Source of the DNA: Cokeromyces recurvatus
Taxonomy: Eukaryota; Mucoromycota; Mucoromycetes; Mucorales; Mucoraceae
Assembly (NCBI RefSeq): GCF_025118155.1
Contig: NW_026251404.1
Location: forward strand, 248,001 to 312,000
Direction of reading: 5' to 3'
Length of the DNA: 64,000 nucleotides
Position numbers and translations under genes: made by a program. The notes beneath the pieces were generated by a model that did not search any database, had not been told where the DNA came from, and saw only the letters and a program-made list of their open reading frames with translations. This document shows, piece by piece, positions 48,201 to 61,653 of this stretch. Each line of letters opens with the position of its first letter. Position 1 is the first letter of the stretch.

Positions 48201-51200
48201 CCCATTAAGTAAAGATTCTTTTAAAGATGCTATTTCATGTTTATCCATTATTTTCTCATTAGCTTCCAAGTCTGTTTTTAAACTTTCATAACTTGTTGTT
48301 TCCAATTGTTGAATTTCATTTGTCCATAAGGTTAACTGTTCAACTGTTGGTAATAACTTGGCTTCAACTTGAGCTGAGAGATGATCCAAAGATTTTAACC
48401 ATGATTGTATTTTGGTCTCTATCAATAGAGCTGTTCTTGCCTTTTTATTAAATGTTGCCTTTGATAATAAATCCGTCCAGGCTTGTGTAATTCTTGCTTG
48501 TGTTGGCTTCACGATATCATTTATATCTTGTCCCAAAAGCTCATCATCTTCCTTGTCATATATAGAATGGTCTTCAAATGCAGCAAGAGATTTTTCATAT
48601 GCAATATTTAACAATGCCAAAACATTTTCAGAGGCATTCATAGCCTGCTCCACACTATCAGCCAGACCCACAGCCTCCTTTAATCTTTCAATATCAACTG
48701 TTTTCCCAAGAGATGATTCAGTATAAAAGTTGGTTTGATCAAGAAGTTCAAGACGTGAATTGATCCATGTCTCAGCTAGTTTAGCTTGCTTCTTGAAGGA
48801 ATGTAAAGAAAATCTTCGACGAGAGACACGTTCTTTAGATTCAAGCAATAATTGTAAATCGGACCACAAGTCTTCTAAACGTGAATTACGAATGTCAATT
48901 ACTTCTTGAATGACTGAATTAGTAGTTTCATCCTTCATCTTAGTTTGGGTGGAGATATTGTCTAAATTACGAACTGGAAAAGGAATGGTAGTCGCTAGAT
49001 GTTTGCGTACATCATCAATACCAGCTTTAAACTTTTCAAGTCTTTCGTTATGTTTATCAAGAAGATCTTCAAGAGGAATATTATTATTTGTATTTGCCAT
49101 AAACTCTTCACGAATTAATTCTGCTGACTGTTCTAATTGTGCTGTCCTAAGTATAAAAGCTGATATCAAGCAACGTTGACTTATTACTTGGTTGGAAAAA
49201 TCCAAAGAATAGTTGACATAATCTTGAGCCTTTTGCAATTCTTCCATTTTCTTCATGAATGTATTTGTCAAAAGAGTCATGCTGTTATTATCATGATGAT
49301 TTACCTCCTGAACAAGTGTATTAAAACGCTCTTGAAGAGGCATAATTACATCTTGTTCATAATCTTTAAACTTTACGTACAAGTTGGACAGTTCTGTACG
49401 AAGAATAAACTCCTCTTCATTATCATTATTATCATTATTATCATGAGCCCCTAAAGAGTTATCATTATTCCATCTAGCTTTTTCTTCAATAAAGGTCTCA
49501 ATCAGCATTTCATGCTTGGAGAGATATAGGATTGCTTGTCTTATAACGTCTTCACATTGAACACGTTGTTTAATTAATTCTAATTCCCTGGTACGATTTT
49601 CAACATGTTCCTGTAAACGAGCCGAAGTTCTGTTTAGTGATTCCATACGAGCTTCGAAAAAATCGGGAACAGCAATTGGCTTAGGAAGCTTTGGAAAGTA
49701 TTCCGTGAAGGAATCATAACTCATTTGAATACCTGGTAAAACAAATTCTTGAAATTTATTTTTCTGATCCATAAGTTCTGTTAGATCTTGTTCTAACATC
49801 TTTACTTGTAGTTCAGAGAGATGCTCTTCTTGAGAAATCCATTGATTCTTTTTGATATTAAATTGACGCAACTGTTCATTCATTTCCTCCAATTTTGTTA
49901 AGCCTGTTTGATAATGATTTTCCCATTCATCACGCATAGTAGCCGCATCAAGTATCATGGCTTGATATGATAATCCATGTTTGAGATCTGATAAACGCTC
50001 CATTATGTCCCCTAAATAATGAGCTACAGAGGATATATCGACAGTTTGACTCCTTTTTTGCCTTTCTACAGAATCCTCCATAAATTGAGCAATATGATCG
50101 TGTAGCACTTTCACTTTATTACTTTCAAATGAATCTACTTCCATAGACATCTCAAGACGTGCCTTTTTCAGATCAGATATAGTCAATCCAGGGCCTAAAA
50201 AGGTTTCATCGGATACATCAATATACTGGTGCTTTAAGGATTCGATTTGCTTATCAATCCATTGTTTTAACTCATATGCATCCTGTTCATATTGTTTGAT
50301 AAGTGCCTTTGAATTTTCGGCTTCATGATAAGATTGCATACATTGATCAATGGAGGTCGAAAGACTTGAAAGTTCCTCCATTTTCTGATCTAATAGTGTT
50401 TTAATTTGCGCTCTGACTTGAGACCGATATACAGATGAGTTTGCACCATCTTCTGATTCGGAGGAGATTGTTGTCTGTTGTTGATTTTTTACTGACTGTG
50501 GTAAGGTTTTCAACCAATTACCATTGTAAACTGGGTATGGCATCTTTTCTCCACAATCTTTCCATATACTCTTCATTTCTTCTTTCAATTTTTTTATACG
50601 AGCTTCAAGAGGATCAAAGCTATCCATTTCATCACTGGTCAAAATGCGACGTATTCGCTTAAAGATAGCCTCCTTGATTTTTTCACCCTCTTGATGAGCA
50701 TCTTGAGCACGTAAAAGAAATTCAGTAATAACTGCACGTTGAGTTACAAGCTCTGAAGTGTATGCTGTCAAGAGTTTCAAATCCTCATATTTAAATTTGA
50801 GATCAGTTTGTTTGTTTAAAATAAAATCAGGGAGAACTGTTAGCAAAGAAGGCACGCTATTTACATCTTGCTTATCATTGGTTAGCTTTGTAAAGCTATT
50901 AACAAGTTCAGAATAAGATTCAGCAAGGGGCATTAAATACCGTTCTCCTAACTCTGTTACTTTATCTTTAAGGAAATTTAATGCCTGCACAGTTTCATGA
51001 TCGCCCTGATATGACGGTTTGTCAATATTTTCCTTGGAGGGATCATATCGTGTCTTTTTTATATTAAAGTCACACATCTTACGAGCAATTGTGTGAAGAT
51101 AACTGTTGGACTTTGACCATTGATTTTCCCATTGAAGTCGATGTTTTAGGGCATCTAATTGGCTTCCTCTTAAGGCAAGCAACTCCTTCAGCTCTTTATG

Positions 51201-54200
51201 GCGTTCCTCTAACTTTTCAATATGATTAATTAGAGCACTTCTATCGATCGACACAGCATTTGATGCATCAACATCATATTCTAATTCACGAACACGTTCA
51301 AGAAGTTTAACCAATTCATCATTTTCTATCTGATCTAACTTGGAAGCAATCATATCTCGCTCTTTTTCGAAATACAACAACTTTTCATCGTCCAATACTG
51401 CCATTGGCATCGTTTGATTGCTACTATTATTAGAGAAACCGTTATTCATTCTCTGCGTTAGATGCTTTGTGGTCGCTTCCACAGGTAAAGATGGGGCAAA
51501 GGATATAGACATGGACGGATCATATAGTATGATATCTAAACGAGATTTATTCAAGATCCTGATTCTTTCGTCCATCCAGTTTCTAACACGAGTCATCGCT
51601 TCATATGCTTCTTCAGCTCGTTGTTGTAATGATAATACCTGATAGCGAGACATCAAAAGTTGATCTAATCCATCAGCTATTAAAGCTAATGACATACTAT
51701 AGGTACTGATTACGCTCTTAATACTCTCATTTGTAATTTCACTATCTCGAGCATCATTAGCCCCCATAGCGGTTGACATTTCAGGTGGAGTCGGATAAGA
51801 AATATAAGTATTGGCGTTTGTAATTAAACGAGCTGACTCCTCCTTGAACGCTTGAATTTTTTCAGCATATCCAATATCATCATCATCATTATTATTATTA
51901 TCATTATCATCAGATGAGACATCTTGCAAAAGGCTTTGTCGTAACTGCTCTCCCCGATCCCGTAATTCTTTAAACCTCTCTACCGTACTTATCATTGATA
52001 ATAATTGTTCAACCACTTTTCGACTAAACGCTACACGCTTCATCAAATCCTCGAATGCGCTTTCAAACCCAAGTTGACGAGTCTCTAAATAGTCAGGCAT
52101 ACTCTCGTTTCTTAATGTTTCCATTCCCTGATAAGCATCCAACACGTCCGAGTAGGGACCCTGGTCAAAGTCAACAATCTTTCGTTCTAAGCTAACAAGC
52201 GTTTTGATTACACCTTCAATACCTCTGTCATTAATTTGATCTGTATTTTCTTCATCACTCAAATAATCAACAGTTGCATTTGAAGTATAGTTTAATTCTT
52301 CTTTTTCAGACCATCTCGCCTTCCCTCTTAAAAATGCATCTAACGTCTTGTCTGTACTTGCAATCCATTGAACAGCATCACTAAACAGATTTTCCCATTT
52401 GATTCGTAACAATAATAGCTCTATTCGATGTGAACGCTCATCTATCAACTTTGTCAAATGACCCAGCTTATTTAACGTTGTAAGTGTGATTTCAATAGTG
52501 GATGTATCAGCTGGTGTTAATTCTTTATCTGAATCAGAGCTATGAGTTAGTATCTTTACATGAGCGCGTAATCGATCCATATCATCTGAATCAAAGCGTT
52601 CAATCTCTTGCTTAAGATGTTCATGCTCTTCATGGAGTCGAATAGCTCCATCATCTGATATTGTAATTTCCCGAGATACAGGATCAATATTGTCGTCTGT
52701 CTCATTCCGTTGCTCGACTATTTGTATATGTTGATCAATCCATGTACGAATCCTTTCTGCCTCTAAAAACCACACGCGTACTTGATCTACCCAATCGCGA
52801 ATAGTTTCATAACGTTCTTGTAGATTATCGATGCAATCAATAAAGCGACTATAGTACACATCTGATGATGAATCATAACATAAGAGATCATGCTCATATT
52901 CGTCACGTACGCCTTGAATTGTGGTACACACAACATGTATACGGTTTTCTAAATTTTGAATTAGCTCATCCGTTACCGTGTTATTGCTAATTCCAGTTGT
53001 TGTCATCATTTGTTGAATGAAATTGAGTTCATCATTAATAGCTGTTGTAATTTGCGAAAAAGTGACGCCTCGCCGAAATAATTGACACGATAATTGAATA
53101 GTTTCCAGTTCAGTCTTCAATCCCTCTTTTTCATCACTCATTTCAACTAATTGTGTTATTCGTGACAAAGACGCCTCGAATTCTTCTGCAATTTCAATAG
53201 TTCCGTCCAGCGGATGTAAAGGTTTCTTATTATTATTTATAGGTATTATCTCTTTTATTTGAGATTTCAAAGAAGAGCATTCGCTCATAGAATGATGTTC
53301 TGCCATGTTCAGACAACGCTTAGTAAGTTGTTCCCATTTTTCTCTTAACTGATTATAGCGATTAGAGAGGATTTCTTTTTCTTCAGAAGATGAATCAAGT
53401 TGATTAATGTTATGATATGTACGCTCTAATAAAGTCTGTAGCATGACCACATCCAACGTCTCATCATCATCATCATCCTGATGTGCATTATCCAATGAAG
53501 ATGATAGAATATCTAACTGTTGATAGACATCATCCGATAATGTTTCAGGTTGTGGTACTTTTGATAATTGATTACTCTGATCATCAAGAGAAAGAGATTC
53601 AACAGTAGTATTAGGATTATCGAATTGATCTGTTAGAGGGGATTTGTCATTCTCCTCGGTTTCTACTACATTGTTTAGAATGATTGGATTGCGATTAGAA
53701 ACTACTAATGCAATATCATGAAGCCTCTTTTCTTTTTTCTCATTTGTCTCTTGTTGCTGGAGTGTATTAGACATTACTTTATACATTTCACTAACGTACA
53801 TCATAACAGAAGGTTCATGAGGATACTCTACGAGTAGATCTGCAGGCTCTAAATATTTTGGAACATCTAACTCTTCTTCTGCTATATCAAAGGCTAATGT
53901 TAAAAGTCGATGCCACGTCTCCTTATGAGATGCATAATGTAGATATTCTGTAAACAGAGCTGGAATGAGATCCGGATCATGTTTATGAACAAGTAAGCAG
54001 AAAGCTAAACCAGAACGCCAAGATCTTGAAAAGTCCTGCACAGCTGTTAAAACATGATTTGCGACATAATCCTCTAATTGAGAGCGAGCCCAGTATAATA
54101 ATACCAATTTAGCCTCTTGTAACGGTTTTGTGCTACCTGTGCTAATACTAGGTAGAGGGGCGGGAATCATCATTGATAACTATAAAACACAAAAATAAAT

Positions 54201-54778
54201 AAATAAGAGAAGCTTTGGGATAGACTACTAAAATTTACTTTATGTGATAAAATTGGATAGATCTGATATTTCAGCATAATGAAAAATGTGATAGCCAAAG
54301 TACTTTTCACATCACCATTCACAATTGCTTCACTAGCAACAGCAGGTAGATTATCAGCGCCCCATTTATCTTGTAAGAATTTCAATGCCTGTGCCACATT
54401 TGATAATTCATGAATTCGCATACTTCCTTTCTCTGGTTTCAAGTTAGGATTATTGGCTACTACAGACAAGAGTTTCAAAAGCTTTTTGCCATCTTTAAGA
54501 TCTTTATCAATAAAAGTAATATGTTCACCGACTCGACTTAGCTGAACATTTATCCACTTTGTTAAGGTACGTATTTGTATATCTTGATATTCTGAACTAA
54601 TATTTTTATTTAATTCGTCATCATCTATTAGAATAGGTTGTTTTCTATTTGTTTTTACAGGTGAGATGAGATGAGATGAAACAGGTCGAGGTTTTGACAT
54701 GGATCTATTTGGGAACTGTTCAATTGGTTGTTGTTGTTGTTGTTCATTAAGATCTTTTGACATTGATTTCGATTCCAT
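45212..54778 (-). CDS. Spectraplakin-like cytolinker (CH-CH-spectrin rod-GAS2)
   Basis: Four exons (54239-54778, 45742-54179, 45646-45656, 45212-45573) give 3116 residues. Residues about 1-60 are disordered. CH1 (about 65-172, IRTLTKWINVQLSRVGEHIT) and CH2 (about 195-310, LLYWARSQLEDYVANHV) form an actinin-type actin-binding module. A rod of roughly 2500 residues follows, made of long amphipathic helices with spectrin-repeat-like Trp/Leu spacing. Next is a GAS2-related microtubule-binding domain (VGKYWFGD, then MVMVRVGGGWVELSKFLRDH). Last comes a Ser/Arg-rich tail (STRSSSKSSGSRSRSPLPG). This order matches animal spectraplakins (MACF1/dystonin, Shot), which link actin to microtubules, but without plakin repeats or a visible EF-hand pair. 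The CxC zinc ligands of animal GAS2 domains are absent. The 11-nt exon is supported because it completes the conserved GGGW-x2-L-x2-FL motif. Confidence 0.88.
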
Positions 54779-55748
54779 TATTTAATTGAATTTCTTTCTT
54801 CTTTACAAAATAAAAGGGAGAAGGGGGAGAGCCCTATTTCATTTTCATGATGTTAACAATAAGGAAAAATAAACTAAATTATATGTTATGTATATATTTG
54901 TATATGTGCCTGTTTCTGATTGCTATAGTATATACGTAATCGTGTATATGTATTTATATGAATTAAATAAATAAACAAATAATAAAAGATTGAAAAAAAA
55001 AATAAATAATATTTGTGTCTATTTGTAAAAAGAAAACAAGGACTATTTTAAATAGGCTATTTAAAATTAATGAAAAAGATACACATGTTCAACAAAAAAT
55101 TGACTACAAAGAATAGCAGCCTCCCTTTCAAAATTTTAAGGAGCTTATTATTATATATTTTATGCAAATTATAGATGGACCCTTATTCTTTTATTTTATT
55201 TTATTTTTTTTTGTGCAAATAATGATGTTGAGTATACTTTTTTCTAGAGTGCATTTTTAATATAATAAAATAAACACGATGTGGCAATAGCAAACTATTT
55301 CTCGTGTCTTGTTATTTATTTTTATTTTTATTTTTATTTTTTTTTTTAATTTCATTTTATTTTTTCTTTTTTTTTTATTTTATTTTATTTTCTTTTTTAC
55401 TTGTTAACATCTTTAACCTTGCTTCTACTTCTTCTTCTTTTTTTTTTTTAAAAAAAACATTATTAATATCTTGTGTGCTATCTTTTCTTTAAAAATCGTC
55501 CAGGGTCTCATTAATACATGTCAATTATCATTTACCTGTTTATATTCAACGTGATTTTAACTTTAACACGATGCATTAGAATTTAATATAAAATTCTATC
55601 ACGTGATGAGCATAAATTAGTAAAATCCCTTCTTTTTTTTTTTTTTTTTTTTGTAGTGTACACACACACACATACATACATATTAACAATTATTTTTATT
55701 TCGTTATCTAGGGATACAATTATATATAAACAAATTACTTTCTAAACT
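54779..55748. other. Intergenic upstream of the spectraplakin-like gene
   Basis: AT-rich with TTTTA repeats near 55310-55400 and a T-run near 55631-55652. No gene seen. Confidence 0.6.
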
Positions 55749-57281
55749 TTACGCATTATTATAGTTTTCCAATTTCATATCATTTAAACCTAAATCTTCA
55801 TTGACTTCCCAGCTACGTTCATATTCTTCAATTGTCATTTCTGGGTCTGGGTCAGGAGCATAAAGGTTTTGAAGATATGAATTGGACAAAGGATCATCAA
55901 TAATAAGGGTAACAGGCATCATCTTCCCTTCTGCAACAGCCATCAAATTATTCAAAAACTTGGTCCATTTCTCTTTGCTTTCTTCAGTACCAGAATCACC
56001 TTGAATGAAAGGAGCACGTTCAAGCAATTCATCATGTACTTGTCTAAGCAAACCTTCAACAGTCGTGAAACGACCACCCAATGTACCGGGCGTTAATTCG
56101 AGATTAATTTCCGGAATACTCAAACCACAAGTCTCTGACTTGAGAATATCTCTGGACAAATCTTCAGGATCAGTTACATTGAGAGTAATACGTTTACCCT
56201 TTTCAGAGATTGCACCACCTGCCTTGACTTCATTACTCTTATATCCACAATGTTCACAATTAGTAGCCATAATGACAACTTCCTTGAAGTGAGGGATCTC
56301 CATAACATGCATATTAGTAGAACAAGGTGCATTGCAGCTTGGACAGTTGGCAGGAAAAGACATGATTTCAGGAACGCCTTCTTCATTCACCATTTCTGAA
56401 ACTGTAGGAGCACGATGTTGAAGTGCGTCTGCAGCTTGTTCAGCAGGTGTTTGCTCTTGGTTAGGTTGAAGGCCAAGGAATTCTTGTTGTTCAGGAGTTC
56501 GAATATACCATCTAACCTTGATCTGAGGATCTTGAGCTGGTAAGCATTTATTTTCAGCATAAGAATTACCAGAAGGATCATCGAGAACAAGTGTGAAAGG
56601 AGCACCTTCTTTATAACTGTTCATTTTAGCAAGAATTTCCTCAATTTTATTGTAAACTGCTTCATCCGTGGCTTTACGAATAGGTTGTGCAGCAGATAAA
56701 TCATCGATAGCATTGCTTACCAAACCTTCAACTGTTGTTAAAAGACCGCGTCTATTGTTAGCGGGAATTTCAATATCGAGCTCAACAAATTTGACAGAAC
56801 AATAATCAGACTTCACTAATTGACGATTTAAATCCTATATATTTAAACGGTCATCATTCAAACATCCTTAATGTATTCACTTTTCCTTTCAAAATTCACC
56901 TCTTTATTCAAGATTGACAATGTGATGGTATGACCTCTTTCATTAAAACTACCTGCACTTTGAAGTTCATTATTACGGAAACCACAATGAGGGCATTCAA
57001 AAGCCATAATAATAACTTCTCTTTTTGTTTTTATAAAAGAAAAAATTAAAAATTAACTAATAAACTTTCACAGCTTTCCTTGTTTTTTTTTTTCACTTAC
57101 TTGAAATGAGGGATCTTGGAAAGAAGAATTCGGGTAACGCCCTATACAAGAATAAATCAGACAGGAAAAAAAAAACACATACAAAGTATAATTGTCTTAC
57201 CATTTGTTCACATTTCATACATAAACTTTCAATTTCAGCAGGCTTACTTTCACTAAGATCGACAAAGATGGGTTCAGACAT
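55749..57281 (-). CDS. ZPR1: Zinc-finger protein ZPR1
   Basis: Conserved eukaryotic protein that binds eEF1A (a folding chaperone for it) and shuttles between cytoplasm and nucleus. Four exons (57201-57281, 57101-57141, 56900-57020, 55749-56834) give 442 residues, the usual length. Two ZPR1 modules are present. The first zinc finger pairs CMKC (exon 1) with CPHC (exon 3). The second pairs CPSCNAPC with CEHCGYKSNEV. Each is followed by the family beta/helix domain (RRGLLTTVEGLV and GRFTTVEGLLRQVHDELLER). Both domains contain DDPSGNSY/DDPLSNSYLQ. The first finger is split over three exons, one of 41 nt. Confidence 0.97.
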
Positions 57282-57822
57282 TTTACTTGATTCTTATAAC
57301 GATCAAAAAAAAAAAGGAAAAAGTTTTTTTATTTTTTTTTTTTTTATTATAAATATTGCAGAAACACATAGAAACCAAAAGCAGTCACTTGATGGTTGTT
57401 AAAACACGAGCATAAATTAAGTGATCCAGTTGCTGTTGGCAGGAAATAATAATGTATAGTATAGTTTGTAAATGATCAAGATTTGTTAACATTGTAAATA
57501 AAATTCTAATATATAAAAAGAGAGGACAATGATATCTAAAAGCTAATAACAGAATAATTTTCAAGCAAAAGTTTATTTGAACAATGTATGACATTTACAT
57601 AAAGTGATCGATTGCAATTTTTTTTTTTTTTTTTTTTTGAACAAAGTAGATATTTGTCTTACAAGTATTCATAATATAGTTTATTCTCTCCCAACCACAC
57701 ACACACACATACATACATATATATACACAATTAAAGGTTATTATTACTATTATTATTTTTTTATTACATAAAGGAAGCAAATAATAATGAATTTATTGTT
57801 TTGCTTATACAAAGCCAGTAAC
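57282..57822. other. Intergenic between ZPR1 and RPS24
   Basis: A-runs near the ZPR1 start, a T-run near 57619-57638 and short CA repeats near 57698-57708. No gene seen. Confidence 0.6.
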
Positions 57823-58707
57823 TTATTCCTTTCTGGGCTTCTTGGACTTTCTGACACCACGGAACTTCTTCTCACGGTTCTTCTTTTCCTTGCGTTGCTT
57901 ACGACCACCCTTAGGAGCTTCAGCAAGACCAATACGAACAAGACGGTGCTTGGGTTCGAACTTCTTAAGAGCTTCAACAGAGTCGTAGATCAAAGCGAAA
58001 CCAGTGGTCTTTCCACCACCAAAGTGAGTCTTGAAACCAAAGACAGAGACAACTTCCTTGTCAGCCTTGTACATCTTGCTCAACTTTTCACGGAGTTCAT
58101 CCTTGGAGACGTTAGGAAGACCGGGATGGATGACATCGACGACCATTTGCTTACGTTGGAGCAAGCGGTTGGTAAGGAACTTACGAGTGCGAATGGTGAC
58201 AGTAGAAGCGTCGGCCTAAGAAAACAAAAAAAGAAATTTAGTTTTGTGTCCTTTTTTTTTTGTTCATTTGCATAAATATTCTAGAAAAGAAAAAAGAAAG
58301 TATGAAAGGATTGAAATGGACATCAGTTGACAAAAATGAGACATTCTGTAATGGAATTAGAAATGTACAATTCTTAAAATGACACTGAATTTTTCCCCCC
58401 TTTTTTTTGCAGCAAGTCGAAAGAAAAATAAACTAATCTCTATAATCCATCTGTTTATATAATTTATCCATCCATCCATCCATCCATTTATTTCTGTGAT
58501 ATTTACAATATTAAAACTATTCTATTTCGTACATCTATTCATTCATCCATCCATCTCATATCTATCCATCTTTCGTTAAAGAGAAAACAAGGACTTTTAT
58601 TGTATCCTTTTTTTTTCTTCTTCTTCTTCCATTCGTCAACATTCATGAATATCCTTTCTTATTCTTTCTTTTTCCTTTCCTTCTTTTGTCCTCATAGTAC
58701 GCACCAT
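57823..58707 (-). CDS. RPS24: 40S ribosomal protein eS24 (RPS24)
   Basis: Structural protein of the small ribosomal subunit. Exon 57823-58215 encodes residues 2-131: [55 protein letters not shown] and a basic C-terminal tail, all canonical. The open frame has no ATG before Ala-2 and begins right after TTTTCTTAG, so the start codon must lie in an upstream exon. The best candidate is ATG at 58705-58707 followed by GTGCGT, itself preceded by TTCTTTTAG (exon 58705-58719). A further GTAAGT donor near 58770 fits a 5' UTR intron. The proposed 489-nt intron is long for this genome. The gene uses more C/G-ending codons than its neighbours, as expected for high expression. Confidence 0.93.
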
Positions 58708-60235
58708 TGTGTTGAATAACTAAAAGAAGGATCTATACTTGGCCCCTCCTTCCGATAACCATATACCACTTACCTGAACGACTGTCTCTCTCACCCGGAT
58801 TATATTAAATTACCGACAACTATGATCGGAGTATAAAAATGACCCATAAGATTAAGGAACATCAAACGGATACATGTAAAAATGCATTATTGTACTGCTT
58901 GGACTATGGACAAATTCTGTTTGTTGGATGGTATAAAAGAGAGAGAAAGGAAGAAGATAAAAGAAACGCTTTCTATATATTTATGAATAGAAGTAGTCAA
59001 TAAACAACGGATTCGAAGAGTCTATAATTGAATTTGTTAAATAAGTAGCTAGTTAGATAGGTTTATTGAAGAAAGTGAAATTAAAGGTCTTACTAACAAA
59101 AAAAAAAAAAAAAAAGAAAAACAGCTAAGAATCCTCAATGAAGAATGACATTGATAAATACATATGTATACACTGTCAATGAATTAGCATAATGTAAATA
59201 GGAAGGAGAAGAGCTATGCGGGAGGTTTTTATTTATTTATTCTTATTAAAGAACTACACTAGATATGAATAAATATGCTTCTTGCTATCTAATCTTGACA
59301 CGCTGATAGCAAATAATATAGGCCGTTGATGTGATTTTAAACTAAATAGGTTTTATGGCTTTTATGTTTAGATAATTTTAGAACAGATGGATGCTATAGA
59401 CTAATATCTAATCGAAGCGCTTTACTTGACTGAGCAGTATATATTCGAGCTTTTAATTGTCCTTTTTCATATTCTTAGTTTGAACGATGCAACAGACAGG
59501 CTTTCTTCTTTATAGAATTGGTATTACTTGCTTTATTTTGACACTAGCCAGACGAAATAATATGCATATATTTGTATATATATATATATATGCATATACA
59601 TATATATTTTTAAACTACAATATTATAATTGAAACATCGAAGATTAAAGAGGTATTCGAAAATTACTTGTTACTATAATAATCTTGTTATTAATTCTTCT
59701 TATTATAAATATATCATAAAGAAGTATACAAATAAAGTGCACGTATTATTAGTCCAAATGCGTTCAATAATTAACTCTGATCAAAAATAGACTAGTTTGT
59801 ATATTGTATATCATTGTCTTCTACAACAAATAGTTAAAGTCTTTCTTTCTTTCTTACTTTTGAAATCAGCTTCCACTCCACAAGAAGACTACTACTACTA
59901 CTACTAAAAATAATCTATTGTTCTATTATTATCTCTACTACTATTGTTATTCACGTAATGGAATATTTATTTTATGGATAACTTGTACACCAGTATTTCT
60001 TTGACATTGTCTATAACTATTTTATCCTTCTTTTCTTTTCTATCTTAAAAGCCCTTTTTCTTGGGTCTTTTTTTTATTTATTTATTTATTTTAGAATTGT
60101 CAAGAAGAACAATATAACATATTACTTAAAATACCATGTGTTCATCAACTAAATTTATTTCAGTCAATAATAAATAATTTATTATATGGAAGGGAGGGGT
60201 ATTTTTAGATACATTGATAATTTTAATCATGTAAT
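58708..60235. other. Intergenic, includes RPS24 upstream region
   Basis: Contains the probable 5' UTR exon end of RPS24 (GTAAGT donor on the minus strand near 58770) and, further out, an A-run at about 59098-59116, an (AT)n patch near 59577-59590 and ACT triplets near 59889-59905. No other gene seen. Confidence 0.55.
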
Positions 60236-61349
60236 TTAATGATGATGATGATGTCCTTTGGTCTCATTTAAGGCTAAAATGCCCATTAATAGTAAACCAA
60301 ATATCATAAATAGTAATTCCTTGATAGTCTGATGTAGTTTACTCTTCACTTTATTCTGTTCAAGTAACTCGGGGATAACACCTACAGTAGCAATATAAAG
60401 AAATCCACCTGCTGTCATTGCAATAATAAAATCACCCCAAGCAATAGGTGTTCCAAAAAAATGGCCACGTTCATGATGATGTTTGGTGTTGATGGAAGAT
60501 AAACGAATGGCCATTTCCTCAATGCATATACCAATGAATGTACCTATGTATGCACCTATGGCAGTCATAAATTGAACCATCATAGCCTTCTTCTTACTAA
60601 ATCCTGATTTTAAAAGAATAGCATAATCACTAATTTCATGAGGGATTTCGTGGAAAAAGACAGCAATAGCTGTTGTAGCTCCTATCGTAGGTGATACATA
60701 AAAGGAAGCAGCCATTGCAATACCGTCTGTAAGATTATGTGTAAAGTCAGCTATAAGATTCAAATAAGTACTTGCACGTATCATTTTGTCATGTTGAATC
60801 GTAGTGTCTTTTGAATTTTTTATGCTTGATGTGTTGCTATTTATATTTCTTTGACGTAATTCTGACTTTTGATGACTTGTGGACTCACTAATAGTAACCT
60901 GATTTACCAAATGTTCAGTATGATCTTTTTCAGAATGTGTATGTTCCTTTATTTCAAAGAATGCTCTTGAAATCTTATCCGCAGCATAGAAAAAGAATAA
61001 ACCAGTAAATACACCAACACCGATCCATACATTTTTAAGCTCGTTATTATGCGTAGATGCATGATGATCATGATCATGTTGGTTACTAAAAGCATGGGGT
61101 AATAAATGTAAAAACACGTCACCTAATAAACTGCCTATAAAAAGTGAATACTTGATAATAATCATAATAAAAAGAGATAACAAACAAATAGTTACCAACA
61201 GCAAAATTGACAAGTGTATTCAAAGTACAAGGTTTAATATCGGGAGGAATAAAATAAAGAAATAAATTAGGTATAATAGAGATATATGAAGTAGCCAAAA
61301 TAGAGTTAATTAACGCATTTCCTGGAAATAAGAATGTCAATGCAGACAT
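60236..61349 (-). CDS. ZIP-family zinc transporter (LIV-1 type, SLC39A7/13, Yke4-like)
   Basis: Moves Zn2+ into the cytosol, in this subgroup usually from the ER/Golgi. Exons 61196-61349 and 60236-61134 give 350 residues. The order of features fits the ZIP fold. Early membrane segments include LGDVFLHLLPH at about residue 55. A His-rich loop follows (HDHDHHASTHNN). The binuclear metal site comes next: HNLTDGIAMAASF in TM4 and HEIPHEISDYAILL in TM5. The C-terminal segments end in HHHHH. The second His-rich, Lys-rich loop (HTHSEKDHTEH and on) lies before TM4. The start at 61349 (MSALT) was preferred to an in-frame ATG 39 nt upstream because the latter adds a Phe-run derived from a homopolymer leader. 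Confidence 0.92.
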
Positions 61350-61653
61350 TTTTCTTTTTACAAAAAAAAAAAAAAAAAGAACAAACAAAAGACTTGTTAT
61401 TATTTTATTGTTTTTATATACAAATTTGACCTCCTGGCTTATGATTTATGATTGAAATTGATTGGACAAGTAGTGGAAAACTAAAAAAAAAAAAAAAAAA
61501 AAAAAAAGGAGGGGTAAGGAAGATATAAATAAAGATGTTATTGTTAACAAAGTATTATGATTTGTGATATCACTCATTATTATTAGTTGCTGCTATATTA
61601 TTTCTAAATTTAAGTATTATGTATCTTTGCTATGATCTTTGTCTTTTTTTTTT
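61350..61653. other. Intergenic with poly-A
   Basis: An A-run of about 26 near 61482-61507. No gene seen. Confidence 0.6.

Noticed and set aside
48412..49454. Plus-strand ORFs inside the giant minus-strand gene
   Set aside because: They are antisense shadows of the long open spectrin-like exon and carry no recognisable domain.
58217..58704. Intron-hosted C/D box snoRNA in RPS24
   Set aside because: On the sense (minus) strand I found no RTGATGA box paired with a CTGA box at sensible spacing.
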